Shown here: positions 1 to 6,657 of the stretch, piece after piece
Position numbering within the stretch: the stretch's first letter is position 1
How the letters are laid out: every line of letters begins with the position of its first letter
Assembly: GCA_900553265.1 (NCBI GenBank)
Contig: USDD01000084.1
Coordinates: forward strand, 1-10,923
DNA: 10,923 bases
Source: an uncultured Eubacteriales bacterium
GTDB lineage: Bacteria; Bacillota; Clostridia; Christensenellales; Aristaeellaceae
Reading direction: 5' to 3'
Translations under genes and position numbers: made by a program
The notes under the pieces: model-generated
What the model was told of the DNA's origin: nothing
What the model saw: the letters and a program-made list of their open reading frames with translations, nothing else
Database searches by the model: none

Positions 1-54
1 CCACGACCTCCAGGGCCACAACCTGGCACTCTAACCAACTGAGCTATACCCACC
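1..54 (-). tRNA. tRNA-His (anticodon GTG), 3' part cut off by window edge
   Basis: Read on the minus strand from 54, the gene begins with eight bases before the invariant T8-A9, i.e. the extra G at position -1 that marks histidine tRNA. A D-arm beginning GCTC follows, then an anticodon stem CCAGG/CCTGG (26-22 with 14-10) closing a 7-base loop TTGTGGC with anticodon GTG at 19-17. The T-arm starts at the window edge, so the T-loop, acceptor 3' strand and CCA lie outside. The gene starts only 4 bases after the encoded CCA of the preceding tRNA-Arg, so the two are almost certainly cotranscribed and cut apart by RNases. Confidence 0.95.
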
Positions 55-58
55 ATAC

Positions 59-135
<77 letters not shown>

Positions 136-180
136 AACTTGCGTCGCAAGCGAAGGAACTGTTCCTGCTGACAATTCAGT

Positions 181-209
181 ATTATATCACCACATGGCGG
201 ATTTGTCCA
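181..209 (-). promoter_or_regulatory. Promoter of the tRNA-Arg/tRNA-His transcript
   Basis: On the minus strand, TGGACA (209-204) and TATAAT (186-181) are separated by exactly 17 bases. The -10 is also extended (TGATATAAT). This is a 5/6 plus 6/6 match to the housekeeping sigma-A consensus, as expected for a stable RNA gene. The start point would be near 174, giving a leader of about 40 bases before tRNA-Arg. The leader contains two short perfect palindromes (155-165 and 138-150). Confidence 0.85.
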
Positions 210-273
210 GTCCTTTTGGGCGAAAAATAAAATCTTTACGTTGAAATTTCGCCGCGTATATTTTACATCAGGC

Positions 274-282
274 TGATATAAT
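274..282 (+). promoter_or_regulatory. Extended -10 promoter of the WG-repeat-like gene
   Basis: TGATATAAT (TG at 274-275, TATAAT at 277-282) is a perfect extended -10. No good -35 sits 16-18 bases upstream; TTTACA at 262-267 is only 9 bases away and TTGAAA at 241-246 is too far. The start would be near 289, giving a short leader of about 27 bases that is almost entirely ribosome binding site (AAAGGAGGAGG at 296-306). Confidence 0.6.
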
Positions 283-315
283 GCAGATACTCGGCAAAGG
301 AGGAGGCGATTTTCG

Positions 316-1620
316 ATGAAGCGACGCGCGGTGCTGCTGGCGGCGCTGTTTTGCCTGCTGACGGCTTTTTCCGCCGCGGCGGAGGGACGGCTGTGCGTGG
401 TTTCGGAGGATCGCGCGCTGCTGCTGAGCGAGAATGGAGAAGTGGTTGTTCCTGCCGGAGAATATCAGGATATTTGCAGTCTGATCGACGGCGAGCGCTG
501 CGCCTATGGCGTTCAGACGGACGACGGGCTTCGATATGCGCTGGGCGACGCCCAGGGCAATCTGCTGACCGAGGCGGCCTACGAAGCGCTGGCGGCGGCG
601 CAGGACTGCATCCTCTTTCGGCAAAACGGCCGCTGCGGCGCGATGACGACGGACGGAAAGGTACAGATCGAGGCGATCTACACCCAGCTCGTTTCCTGCG
701 GCGGCGGAAAATTTCTGGCCACTCAGACGGATCCCTGCGACGAGGTGCCGGACGAGGTGCTGCGCATTGTTCCCGGCCTCGAGCCGGAGCGCACCGGCGT
801 GCGCACGGAGCTGGAGCTGACTGCGCCCGTGTCGGATCGCATGCCCTTTTATTCGTCGGACGCGGGGCGATACGGCTATCTGGACGGCGACGGCAAGGTC
901 TTTCTCTCCCCCCATCTGAGCTACGCCGGCGCGTTCGTCGGCGAAGTCGCGCGCGCGTCGCGGGACGGGAAGCTCGGGCTGCTGAGCGCGGACGGAAGTT
1001 GGGTACTGGAGCCGGAATACGATTTTCTGGAAATGGGCGACGGTGTGGTTGTGGTGATGAAGGATCGCACCGAGTGCGCGGCCTACGACCTCCAAACGGG
1101 CGCGCTGCGCGTGCGCGTGACCGGAGAGTATCTGGAGGCCGCGCCGCTGGGAAAATACATGACGGTGGCGGACAGCGAGCACATGCGCGTGTACGGCACG
1201 GACGGCGCGATGATTCTGGAGACCGACCGGAGTGCGTTTCTCTCCGCCGGCGTGGACGGACAGCTGATTCTGCGCAACGGCGACTGGGGTACGCGGTGCG
1301 TCAGCCTCTTCGACCCGGAAAAGGGCATGGCTGAGCGCATGGATATGTCGCTGCTGCCGCTGGATTCCAATCGCTATCTGTTCATGACCATGAACGCGGC
1401 GGCGTACAACAGCGCCATCCTCGGCGAGCGCCGCTACTCCTGCGACTACGACAGCATGCGCTTCGGCATAATGGATGGCTCAGGAAACGAGATTCTCCCC
1501 GCCGAGGCGCTGGAAATCACGCGCCTGCGGGAGAATCGTTATCTGCTGAAGCTGGAAAACGGACTGCGCGTGATCGACGAAAACGCAGATGTGCTCTGGG
1601 AGGAAATTCAGGAGGAATGA
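316..1620 (+). CDS. Secreted WG-repeat-like (beta-propeller-type) protein, 434 aa
   Basis: The start is fixed by AAAGGAGGAGG at 296-306, nine bases before the ATG. Residues 1-22 form a Sec signal peptide (MKRR, a hydrophobic run, AAA-E cleavage site), with no lipobox cysteine. The mature part is built of degenerate units that each contain a G-x-aromatic/hydrophobic-G core, then D-G-x-G or D-G-K/S and a short strand ending in E-x-x-Y. Examples are GRCGAMTTDGKV, GRYGYLDGDGKV, GKLGLLSADGSW and MRFGIMDGSGNE. This is the pattern of WG/KWG repeat proteins, here without most of the tryptophans. Such proteins are common in Clostridia and are thought to act extracellularly, often as binding scaffolds. 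No catalytic motif is visible, so the function is unknown. It is monocistronic, with its own promoter and terminator, divergent from the tRNAs and convergent with the carboxypeptidase. Confidence 0.8.
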   Translation: MKRRAVLLAALFCLLTAFSAAAEGRLCVVSEDRALLLSENGEVVVPAGEYQDICSLIDGERCAYGVQTDDGLRYALGDAQGNLLTEAAYEALAAAQDCILFRQNGRCGAMTTDGKVQIEAIYTQLVSCGGGKFLATQTDPCDEVPDEVLRIVPGLEPERTGVRTELELTAPVSDRMPFYSSDAGRYGYLDGDGKVFLSPHLSYAGAFVGEVARASRDGKLGLLSADGSWVLEPEYDFLEMGDGVVVVMKDRTECAAYDLQTGALRVRVTGEYLEAAPLGKYMTVADSEHMRVYGTDGAMILETDRSAFLSAGVDGQLILRNGDWGTRCVSLFDPEKGMAERMDMSLLPLDSNRYLFMTMNAAAYNSAILGERRYSCDYDSMRFGIMDGSGNEILPAEALEITRLRENRYLLKLENGLRVIDENADVLWEEIQEE

Positions 1621-1621
1621 T

Positions 1622-1663
1622 ACGGGCTGCTCTGCAAAACGCAGGGCGGCTCGTTTCCATAAT
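1622..1663 (+). terminator. Rho-independent terminator of the WG-repeat-like gene
   Basis: Starting two bases after the stop codon is a 14-bp stem (1622-1635 with 1641-1654, including three G-U pairs) closed by the loop AAAAC, followed by TTCCATAAT. The three G-U pairs would be A-C mismatches in the opposite transcript, so the hairpin belongs to the plus strand. The T-tract is poor, which lowers confidence. Confidence 0.6.
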
Positions 1664-1681
1664 AAAGGCAAGCCCGCTTGC
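1661..1681 (-). terminator. Possible terminator of the carboxypeptidase gene
   Basis: Minus strand: GCAAG-CGGG-CTTGC (1681-1668) is followed by CTTTATTA. The stem is only 5 bp, so this is weak. It lies about 20 bases after the stop of the convergent gene. Confidence 0.35.
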
Positions 1682-1701
1682 GTTGAAATCTCGCTCAACA
1701 T

Positions 1702-2826
1702 TCACGAGGCATACTCGCCCAACCGGAACAGCCAGTTGCGCAGCACGCTGCGCAGGGCTTCGCCGAAGCTCCATTCGGCCACGTCCTCGGCGGCAACCAG
1801 CGGACAGGAGGCCACCGTCTCGCCCTCGCAGATCAGCAAAGCGCGGCCCACGGTCTCGCCCTTGCGAATGGGTGCGGCGGGAGAATCGTACTCATAGCGC
1901 AGCGAAAACAGCGCGTCCACGGGCAGCGCGGCGCTCAGCGGCGCGCCGGCCACCACGGCGAGATTCTGCTTGGCCCCGCCGGAAACGGGCGTCACGCCGG
2001 CGGGCTCGCCCTCGGCCAGCGCCGTGCGGGCGCGGAAGTTGGAGAAGCCGTAGTCGAGCATCGTCTCCGCCGTGTCGAACCACGTGGGACAGCCCAGCAC
2101 CACGCCGATGAGCTCCAGCCCGCCGCGCTCCGCGCTGAACACCAGACAGCGGCCCGCGGCCTTGGTGTAGCCCGTCTTGCCGCCGTTCGCGCCCTCGTAG
2201 GAGGTCAGCAGCCGGTTTTTGTTCTCCAGCACGCGGCTGTATTCATTTCCCACCCATGGGATGACCTTGCGCTTTGTGGCGGTGATGGTTCGAAATTCGG
2301 GAATGGCCATCGCCCGGCGCATGATGCGCGCCAGCGCCAGCGCGCTGGCGACGTGGCCATCGGCGGGCAGACCGTTGGGATTGACGAAGTGCGCGTCCGC
2401 GTCCAGCTCCTTCGCCCGGGCGTTCATCAGCTCGGCAAAGGCGGGCACGCTGCCGGCCACGTGCTCGGCAATGGCGACGGCCGCGTCGTTGCCGCTGCGC
2501 AGCATCAGGCCGTAGAGCATGTGCTCCATGGACAGCTGCTCGCCCTCGCTGAGATAGATGCTGGAGCCCTCCACGCCTGCGGCATTCGGACCCGCCGTGA
2601 CCGTCTCGTTCAGCGCGCAGTTCTCCAGCGCCAGCAGCGCGGTCATGATCTTCGTGGTAGAGGCCATGGCGAAGCGCTCGTTTTCGTTCTGCCCAAAGAG
2701 GATGCGGCCGCTGTCGCCGTCGATGAGCACCGCGCCTCTGGCCTCCACCGTCGGCGCTTCCGAGGCGCGGGCCGCGCCGCTCAGGGCCACGAGCAGCGCC
2801 AGAATGACCAGGCTCCATCGTTTCAT
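1702..2826 (-). CDS. D-alanyl-D-alanine carboxypeptidase (DacF/DacB, PBP5-type), 374 aa
   Basis: This penicillin-binding serine DD-peptidase removes the terminal D-Ala of peptidoglycan pentapeptides outside the membrane. It carries all three S11-family motifs: S56-T-T-K59 (nucleophile and general base), S111-G-N113 and K217-T-G219. Residues 1-21 are a signal peptide (MKRW, hydrophobic core, ARA-S). The catalytic domain runs to about 245, then a PBP5_C-like beta domain, and a C-terminal amphipathic stretch (about 350-370, rich in W/F/L/R) that would hold it at the membrane. An upstream ATG at 2856 would add 10 polar residues before the signal; the ATG at 2826 is preferred because GGAGGG lies 6 bases before it. 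In sporulating Firmicutes paralogues act in vegetative wall trimming (DacA) or spore cortex synthesis (DacB/DacF), and the sequence alone does not say which this is. Its promoter was not convincingly found. Confidence 0.93.
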   Translation of the reverse strand: MKRWSLVILALLVALSGAARASEAPTVEARGAVLIDGDSGRILFGQNENERFAMASTTKIMTALLALENCALNETVTAGPNAAGVEGSSIYLSEGEQLSMEHMLYGLMLRSGNDAAVAIAEHVAGSVPAFAELMNARAKELDADAHFVNPNGLPADGHVASALALARIMRRAMAIPEFRTITATKRKVIPWVGNEYSRVLENKNRLLTSYEGANGGKTGYTKAAGRCLVFSAERGGLELIGVVLGCPTWFDTAETMLDYGFSNFRARTALAEGEPAGVTPVSGGAKQNLAVVAGAPLSAALPVDALFSLRYEYDSPAAPIRKGETVGRALLICEGETVASCPLVAAEDVAEWSFGEALRSVLRNWLFRLGEYAS

Positions 2827-2907
2827 GGGCAGCCCTCCGTTTCCTTCGTCGGACAATCCTATGCACGGCGCATGCGGAAAAATGTGTTAAAAACGGAGCA
2901 AAACGGC

Positions 2908-2935
2908 TTGACATCTAGCGTGTATATGGTATAAT
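2908..2935 (+). promoter_or_regulatory. Promoter of the SGNH hydrolase gene
   Basis: TTGACA (2908-2913), a 16-base spacer and TATAAT (2930-2935) with an extended TG at 2927-2928: both hexamers are perfect consensus. The start would be near 2942, inside an inverted repeat. A promoter this strong directly overlapped by a symmetric element suggests repressor control. Confidence 0.85.
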
Positions 2936-2954
2936 CTAATTATCAATATTAGAT
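2934..2954 (+). promoter_or_regulatory. Inverted repeat over the -10/start region (putative operator or 5' hairpin)
   Basis: ATCTAAT (2934-2940), 7 bases, then ATTAGAT (2948-2954): perfect 7-bp arms overlapping the last bases of the -10 and the predicted start. A partial third copy, ATCTA, lies in the spacer at 2913-2917, 21 bases (two helical turns) upstream of the first arm. This arrangement fits a dimeric repressor. A 5' mRNA stem-loop just ahead of the ribosome binding site is the alternative. Confidence 0.5.
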
Positions 2955-2974
2955 GTACTTCTGAGGTGAACAAA

Positions 2975-3655
2975 ATGGATAAGCCGAAGATTTGCGTGTG
3001 GGGCGATTCCATCGCCAAGGGCGTGGTTTTTGACGAGCAGCGCGGGCGCTATGTAATCTGCCGGGACAACTGTCTGGCGCGCATGGCCCGGGAGCTGGGC
3101 TGCGACGTGGAGAATTTCGCCGTCATGGGCAACACGTCTCAGCAGGGGCTGGAGCGCATGGAGAAGCAGGAGCTCGAGCCGGGCGCGCTGGCCGTCATCG
3201 AATTCGGCGGCAACGACTGCGATCTGGACTGGAAGGGCACCAGCGAAAACCCCGACGTGCCGCAGTACGGCAAGGTTCCGCTGGAGAAATTCGGCGAAAA
3301 CCTGCGCGCGATGGTGGAGAAGGTGCGCGCGGCGGGCATGAAGCCCATCCTCGTCACGCCGCCGCCGCTGGTTGCGCAGCGCTATTTCGCATGGGTCTCC
3401 AAAAACCTGAATCCCAAACACGTGCTGGACTATCTCGGCGATGTGGAGCACATCTACCGCTGGCAGGAGCGCTACGCCCTGCTGGTGCGCAGCGTCGCCC
3501 GGGAGATGAACATCGCGCTGGTGGACGTGCGCGACCTGTTCCTCGCCCATCCGCGCATGACCGACCTGATCTGCGCCGACGGCATCCATCCCAACGAAAA
3601 GGGCCACGCCATGATGTTCGAGGGACTCCGGGATGTGGTGAGCAATCTGGCGTGA
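2975..3655 (+). CDS. SGNH/GDSL-type hydrolase, 226 aa
   Basis: This is a serine esterase/lipase-fold enzyme that would cleave an ester (acyl or acetyl) bond; the substrate cannot be read from sequence. The four SGNH blocks are present: block I G10-D-S12 (nucleophile), block II with G52-N53, block III G79-N80-D81 (oxyanion hole), and block V D202-G-I-H205 (the Asp and His of the triad). The length is typical for a single-domain member. No signal peptide or membrane segment is seen, so it is probably cytoplasmic. Start choice: GTG at 2966 is in frame but is part of the ribosome binding site (GAGGTG, 2963-2968), which is correctly spaced for ATG at 2975. Monocistronic, with a consensus promoter and its own terminator; the inverted repeat at the promoter suggests regulation. 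Confidence 0.9.
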   Translation: MDKPKICVWGDSIAKGVVFDEQRGRYVICRDNCLARMARELGCDVENFAVMGNTSQQGLERMEKQELEPGALAVIEFGGNDCDLDWKGTSENPDVPQYGKVPLEKFGENLRAMVEKVRAAGMKPILVTPPPLVAQRYFAWVSKNLNPKHVLDYLGDVEHIYRWQERYALLVRSVAREMNIALVDVRDLFLAHPRMTDLICADGIHPNEKGHAMMFEGLRDVVSNLA

Positions 3656-3675
3656 GAAAAGACAGATATTTCGCA

Positions 3676-3715
3676 GCAGCCGCGAGCAATTCCGCCGCGG
3701 CTGCCGTTGTATTTT
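3676..3715 (+). terminator. Rho-independent terminator of the SGNH hydrolase gene
   Basis: A perfect 9-bp GC-rich stem GCAGCCGCG (3676-3684) / CGCGGCTGC (3696-3704) with an 11-base loop is followed by CGTTGTATTTT, about 20 bases after the stop codon. Confidence 0.75.
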
Positions 3716-3735
3716 CCGCGAAGCTGTGGTAAGAT
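3707..3735 (+). promoter_or_regulatory. Possible promoter of the small membrane protein gene
   Basis: TTGTAT (3707-3712), a 17-base spacer and TAAGAT (3730-3735) with extended TG at 3727-3728. The hexamers are only 3/6 and 4/6, but the extended -10 and spacing are right. The -35 coincides with the T-tract of the upstream terminator, a compact junction. Confidence 0.45.
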
Positions 3736-3772
3736 GTGGATGAAAAAATGAGATTCGCCAAAGGAGATCATA

Positions 3773-4219
3773 ATGAAAAGGAAATCGATCATCCTTGTGC
3801 TCATCGCCGTCCTGCTGCTCATCGGCCTCGCCATCTACTTCAGGCCGCTGCACTTCAGCGTTCCGGACGAGATCAGTCAGATCTCCATTGTGCTGAATGA
3901 ATATTCTGTCAGCGATGGAAAACCGACCATCGACTCCGCCGAATATCCTGTGACAAGCCCGGAGCAGAGACGCGCCATCCGGGCGCTGCTGGAGAAAACT
4001 ACCTATCGAAGGACGGCGGGCACGCTGTTTTCGGACGGCTCCATGAGCGACGTGGGAAATCGGACGCTTGCCATTTATATTTACGACGGCGATTCTCTGG
4101 TGGACAGCATTCTAGCGTCATCGTCAGGAAAGATTGCCGTCCAAAATAAAACCTATTGCATGAAGAATTCAGAGCAGCTTATTGCGCAGATCATCGAGAT
4201 TGCGAAGCGGACGGACTGA
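3773..4219 (+). CDS. Small membrane-anchored protein of unknown function, 148 aa
   Basis: I do not recognise this protein with confidence. It begins with an AAAGGAG ribosome binding site (3760-3766), six bases before the ATG. Residues 1-4 are basic, 5-23 form one strongly hydrophobic segment (signal anchor, no lipobox Cys and no clear cleavage site), and the remaining about 120 residues should be outside the membrane. That part looks like a small alpha/beta domain: a strand (ISIVLNEYSV), a helix after a ‘TSPEQRRAIRALLEK’ segment, a strand LAIYIYDGD and a final helix (SEQLIAQIIEIAK). The order strand, residue-to-helix, strand, ‘G-K-I-x-V-x-N-K-x-Y’, helix resembles small clostridial anchored or lipoprotein-like domains such as DUF5301, but this is a weak resemblance from memory. 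It has its own weak promoter and ends before a hairpin-rich 3' region. Confidence 0.75.
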   Translation: MKRKSIILVLIAVLLLIGLAIYFRPLHFSVPDEISQISIVLNEYSVSDGKPTIDSAEYPVTSPEQRRAIRALLEKTTYRRTAGTLFSDGSMSDVGNRTLAIYIYDGDSLVDSILASSSGKIAVQNKTYCMKNSEQLIAQIIEIAKRTD

Positions 4220-4306
4220 TTTCGTCCGACTGAATCGAGGATAAATTTTTCATCCTCGCAGGTTGGGCAGCGCCGCCGCAAGAGCCGCGCCGTCGGCTTC
4301 TCAACC
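4212..4306 (+). other. Hairpin-rich 3' region after the small membrane protein gene
   Basis: Three structures lie in a row. CGGAC (4212-4216) / GTCCG (4224-4228) spans the stop codon. CGAGGAT (4236-4242) / ATCCTCG (4252-4258) is a perfect 7-bp stem. GGTTG (4261-4265) / CAACC (4302-4306) encloses an inner AGCCG (4283-4287) / CGGCT (4294-4298). None is followed by a T-tract in either orientation, so they are not ordinary terminators; the real terminator is at 4325-4364. They could be a stabilising 3' UTR or a small RNA. Confidence 0.4.
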
Positions 4307-4321
4307 AGATATAAAACGCAG

Positions 4322-4364
4322 AAAAACCCGGCGGGGAGCAATTTCCTCGCCGGGTTGGTTTTTT
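4322..4364. terminator. Bidirectional Rho-independent terminator between convergent genes
   Basis: A 13-bp stem (4325-4337 with 4344-4356, one G-U) closes the 6-base loop GCAATT. On the plus strand it is followed by GGTTTTTT, ending transcripts from the small membrane protein gene. On the minus strand it lies just past the ligase stop codon (4365-4363) and is followed by a U-run (TTTTTC including the last stem bases), ending the T-box/ligase transcript. Confidence 0.88.
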
Positions 4365-6624
4365 ACAGCAGATTGCGCTGGATCTTGCCGCTGATCGTCT
4401 TGGGCAGACTCTCCTTGAAGACGACCACGCGGGGGTATTTGTAGGGCGCGGTGTGCTCCTTGACGTAGGTCTGAATCTCCTTCTTCAGCGCCTCGGTGGG
4501 TTCGGTGCCCTTGGTCAGCACGATGCTGGCCTTGACCACCTGACCGCGGGTCTCGTCGGGCACGGCGGAAACGCCGCATTCGAGCACGTAGGGCAGCTCC
4601 ATGATGACGCTCTCCACCTCGAAGGGCCCGATGCGGTAGCCGGAGGACTTGATCACGTCATCCACGCGTCCGACATACCAGAAGAAGCCGTCCTCATCCT
4701 TCCAGGCCACGTCGCCGGTGTGATACCAGCCGTCGTGCCAGACCTCGGCGGTCTTTTCGGGGTTGTTCAGATAACCCTGGAACAGGCCGCAGGGAACCTT
4801 ATCGCTGGTCTTGATGCAGATTTCGCCGGTCATGCCGGTGCCCACGGGCTTGCCCTCGGCGTCCAGCAGCTCGATGTGATACAGCGGCACGGGCTTGCCC
4901 ATCGCGCCGACCTTGTGCGCGTCGCCCACCAGATTGGCGATGGACAGCGTGGTCTCGGTCTGGCCGAAGCCCTCCATCAGCCGCAGACCCGTCAGCGCCT
5001 CGAACTGGCGGAACACCTCGGGGTTCATGGCCTCGCCGGCAGTGGTGGCGCGCTCCACGGAGCTGAAGTCGTACTTCGTCAGATCCTGCTTGATCATCAT
5101 GCGGTACATGGTCGGCGGCGCACAGAACGTGGTGATGTGATACTTGGCGAACATGGGCAGGATGTCCGCCGCGTCGAAGCGGTCGAAGTCGTAGGTGAAC
5201 ACGCCGCCCTCGCACATCCATTGTCCATAGAGCTTGCCCCAGAGCGCCTTGCCCCAGCCGGTGTCGGAGATGGTGAAGTGCAGGCCGTCGCGATGGGCGG
5301 TATGCCAGTAGCGGGCGGTGATGTAGTGGCCCAGCGGGTACTTGTAGCTGTGCATGGCGATCTTCGGATAGCCCGTGGTGCCGGAGGTGAAGAACATCAG
5401 CATGGTGTCGTCGCCGCAGGGCGCGTCCTCGGTGCGGACGTACTTGCGGGTGAACAGCGGGCTCTCCGCGTCGTAGTTGTGCCAGCCTTCGCGCGCGCCG
5501 CCCACGAGCACCTTCACGCGCAGGGACGGGCAGGCGCTCTCCACCGCATCCACCTGCGCGGCGGTCTCGCCGTCGGCGGTGCAGAGCACGGCGGACACGG
5601 AGGCGGCGTTGAAGCGATACTCAAAGTCGTGAGCCTGCAGCTGGTTCGTAGCGGGAATGGCGACGGCGCCCAGCTTGTGAAGGCCCAGAATGGCCGGCCA
5701 GAACTGCCAGTGGCGCTTGAGCACCAGCATCACGCGGTCGCCGCGGCGGATGCCCAGAGAGGTGAAGTAGTTGGCGGCCTGAGCGGACAAAAGCTTCATG
5801 TCGCGGAAGGTGAAGCGGCGCTCGACCTTTTCGCGGCTCAGATGCAGCATGGCCAGCTGATCGGGATAGCGGTCGGCCACCGCGTCCACGATGTCAAAGG
5901 CGAAGTTGAACTTGTCCTCGTCGGTGAAGTCGATCTTCTTCAGCAGGCCGTTTTCGTCGGTCTGGGTGTGGATGAACTTCTCGACGAGCAGCGGCTCGGA
6001 CTGGCTGGCGGAGACGAGGGTGTCGCGGATTTCCTGCTCGGCCGCCGGCTCGCCCGGCAGAACCACGGCGAGAAACAGGCACTCCTGACCGTCCACGGCG
6101 ATCATGCCGTGGGGCGTGGAGGAATTGTAGAAGATGCTGTCGCCCTCGTTGAGCACCTCCACGTGGTCGCCCACCTGAACCTTCAGGCGGCCGCTGATGA
6201 TCAGGTCGAACTCCTGTCCGGAATGGGTGGTCAGATGGATGGGGTGATGCTGCTGCTCGGGGGAGTAATCATAGCGAACCCAGTAGGGCTCGGCCAGCTT
6301 CTGGCGGAACAGCGGCGCGAGGTTCTGAATCTGGATGCCCTTCTCCCGCGCGGTGGTCACGCCCTTGCCCCTGCGGGTGACGGCGTAGCTGGAAAGATGG
6401 GCGCTCTGGCCCTCCAGCAGATCGGTGATCTCGATGCCGAACGCCAGCGCGCACTTGTGGATAAACGTAAAGGGGAGATCCGCTTCGCCGCTCTCATAGC
6501 GCAGATAGGTCTCGCGATCCAGCTCGGTCTTTTCGGCCATCTCCTCGACGGTGAATCCCATGATTTCCCGCATTTCCCGAATGCGGAGCGCGATTTCCTG
6601 AAGCTGACTGGGCATGCTGTTCAT
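4363..6624 (-). CDS. XRE-HTH / cupin / acyl-CoA synthetase (AMP-forming) fusion, 753 aa
   Basis: Three domains on one chain. Residues 8-72 are an XRE/Cro-type helix-turn-helix (FTVEEMAEKTELD, then YLRYESGEADLP). About 100-190 is a cupin barrel with H134-S-G-Q-E138-F and S-S-T-P-H172 as likely ligand- or metal-facing residues. From about 215 is an ANL-superfamily ligase closest in character to medium-chain acyl-CoA synthetases: P-loop 413-421 (TSGTTGYPK), A5 552-559 (GFGQTETT), YHTGD 634-638, hinge 652-667 with GRVDDVIKSSGYRIGP, and catalytic Lys747 in PKTISGKIQ. All catalytic motifs are intact, so it should convert a carboxylic acid, ATP and CoA to acyl-CoA, AMP and PPi. The substrate is not readable. 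The start is the ATG at 6624 with AGGAGG at 6639-6634; the open frame upstream is the riboswitch terminator. Expression is governed by a T-box leader, implying a role tied to an amino acid. Confidence 0.93.
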   Translation of the reverse strand: MNSMPSQLQEIALRIREMREIMGFTVEEMAEKTELDRETYLRYESGEADLPFTFIHKCALAFGIEITDLLEGQSAHLSSYAVTRRGKGVTTAREKGIQIQNLAPLFRQKLAEPYWVRYDYSPEQQHHPIHLTTHSGQEFDLIISGRLKVQVGDHVEVLNEGDSIFYNSSTPHGMIAVDGQECLFLAVVLPGEPAAEQEIRDTLVSASQSEPLLVEKFIHTQTDENGLLKKIDFTDEDKFNFAFDIVDAVADRYPDQLAMLHLSREKVERRFTFRDMKLLSAQAANYFTSLGIRRGDRVMLVLKRHWQFWPAILGLHKLGAVAIPATNQLQAHDFEYRFNAASVSAVLCTADGETAAQVDAVESACPSLRVKVLVGGAREGWHNYDAESPLFTRKYVRTEDAPCGDDTMLMFFTSGTTGYPKIAMHSYKYPLGHYITARYWHTAHRDGLHFTISDTGWGKALWGKLYGQWMCEGGVFTYDFDRFDAADILPMFAKYHITTFCAPPTMYRMMIKQDLTKYDFSSVERATTAGEAMNPEVFRQFEALTGLRLMEGFGQTETTLSIANLVGDAHKVGAMGKPVPLYHIELLDAEGKPVGTGMTGEICIKTSDKVPCGLFQGYLNNPEKTAEVWHDGWYHTGDVAWKDEDGFFWYVGRVDDVIKSSGYRIGPFEVESVIMELPYVLECGVSAVPDETRGQVVKASIVLTKGTEPTEALKKEIQTYVKEHTAPYKYPRVVVFKESLPKTISGKIQRNLL

Positions 6625-6657
6625 GTTGATTTTCCTCCTTTTGCATTTCACCGGGAT

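Noticed and set aside
268..1182. A 304-codon open frame on the minus strand opposite the WG-repeat-like gene
   Set aside because: Arg/His/Ala-rich antisense shadow; the plus-strand frame has a signal peptide, repeats and a good ribosome site.
2827..2856. Ten extra N-terminal residues on the carboxypeptidase from an ATG at 2856
   Set aside because: They would put a polar acidic stretch before the signal peptide, and the GGAGGG site lies between the two ATGs, correctly spaced only for 2826.
2857..2907. Promoter for the carboxypeptidase (TTAACA at 2890-2885 on the minus strand)
   Set aside because: No acceptable -10 lies 16-18 bases downstream; the nearest (TAGGAT) is about 5 bases too far.
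2936..3853. A 305-codon open frame on the minus strand opposite the SGNH hydrolase
   Set aside because: It overlaps antisense a gene with consensus promoter, ribosome site and catalytic blocks, and crosses a terminator; shadow frame.
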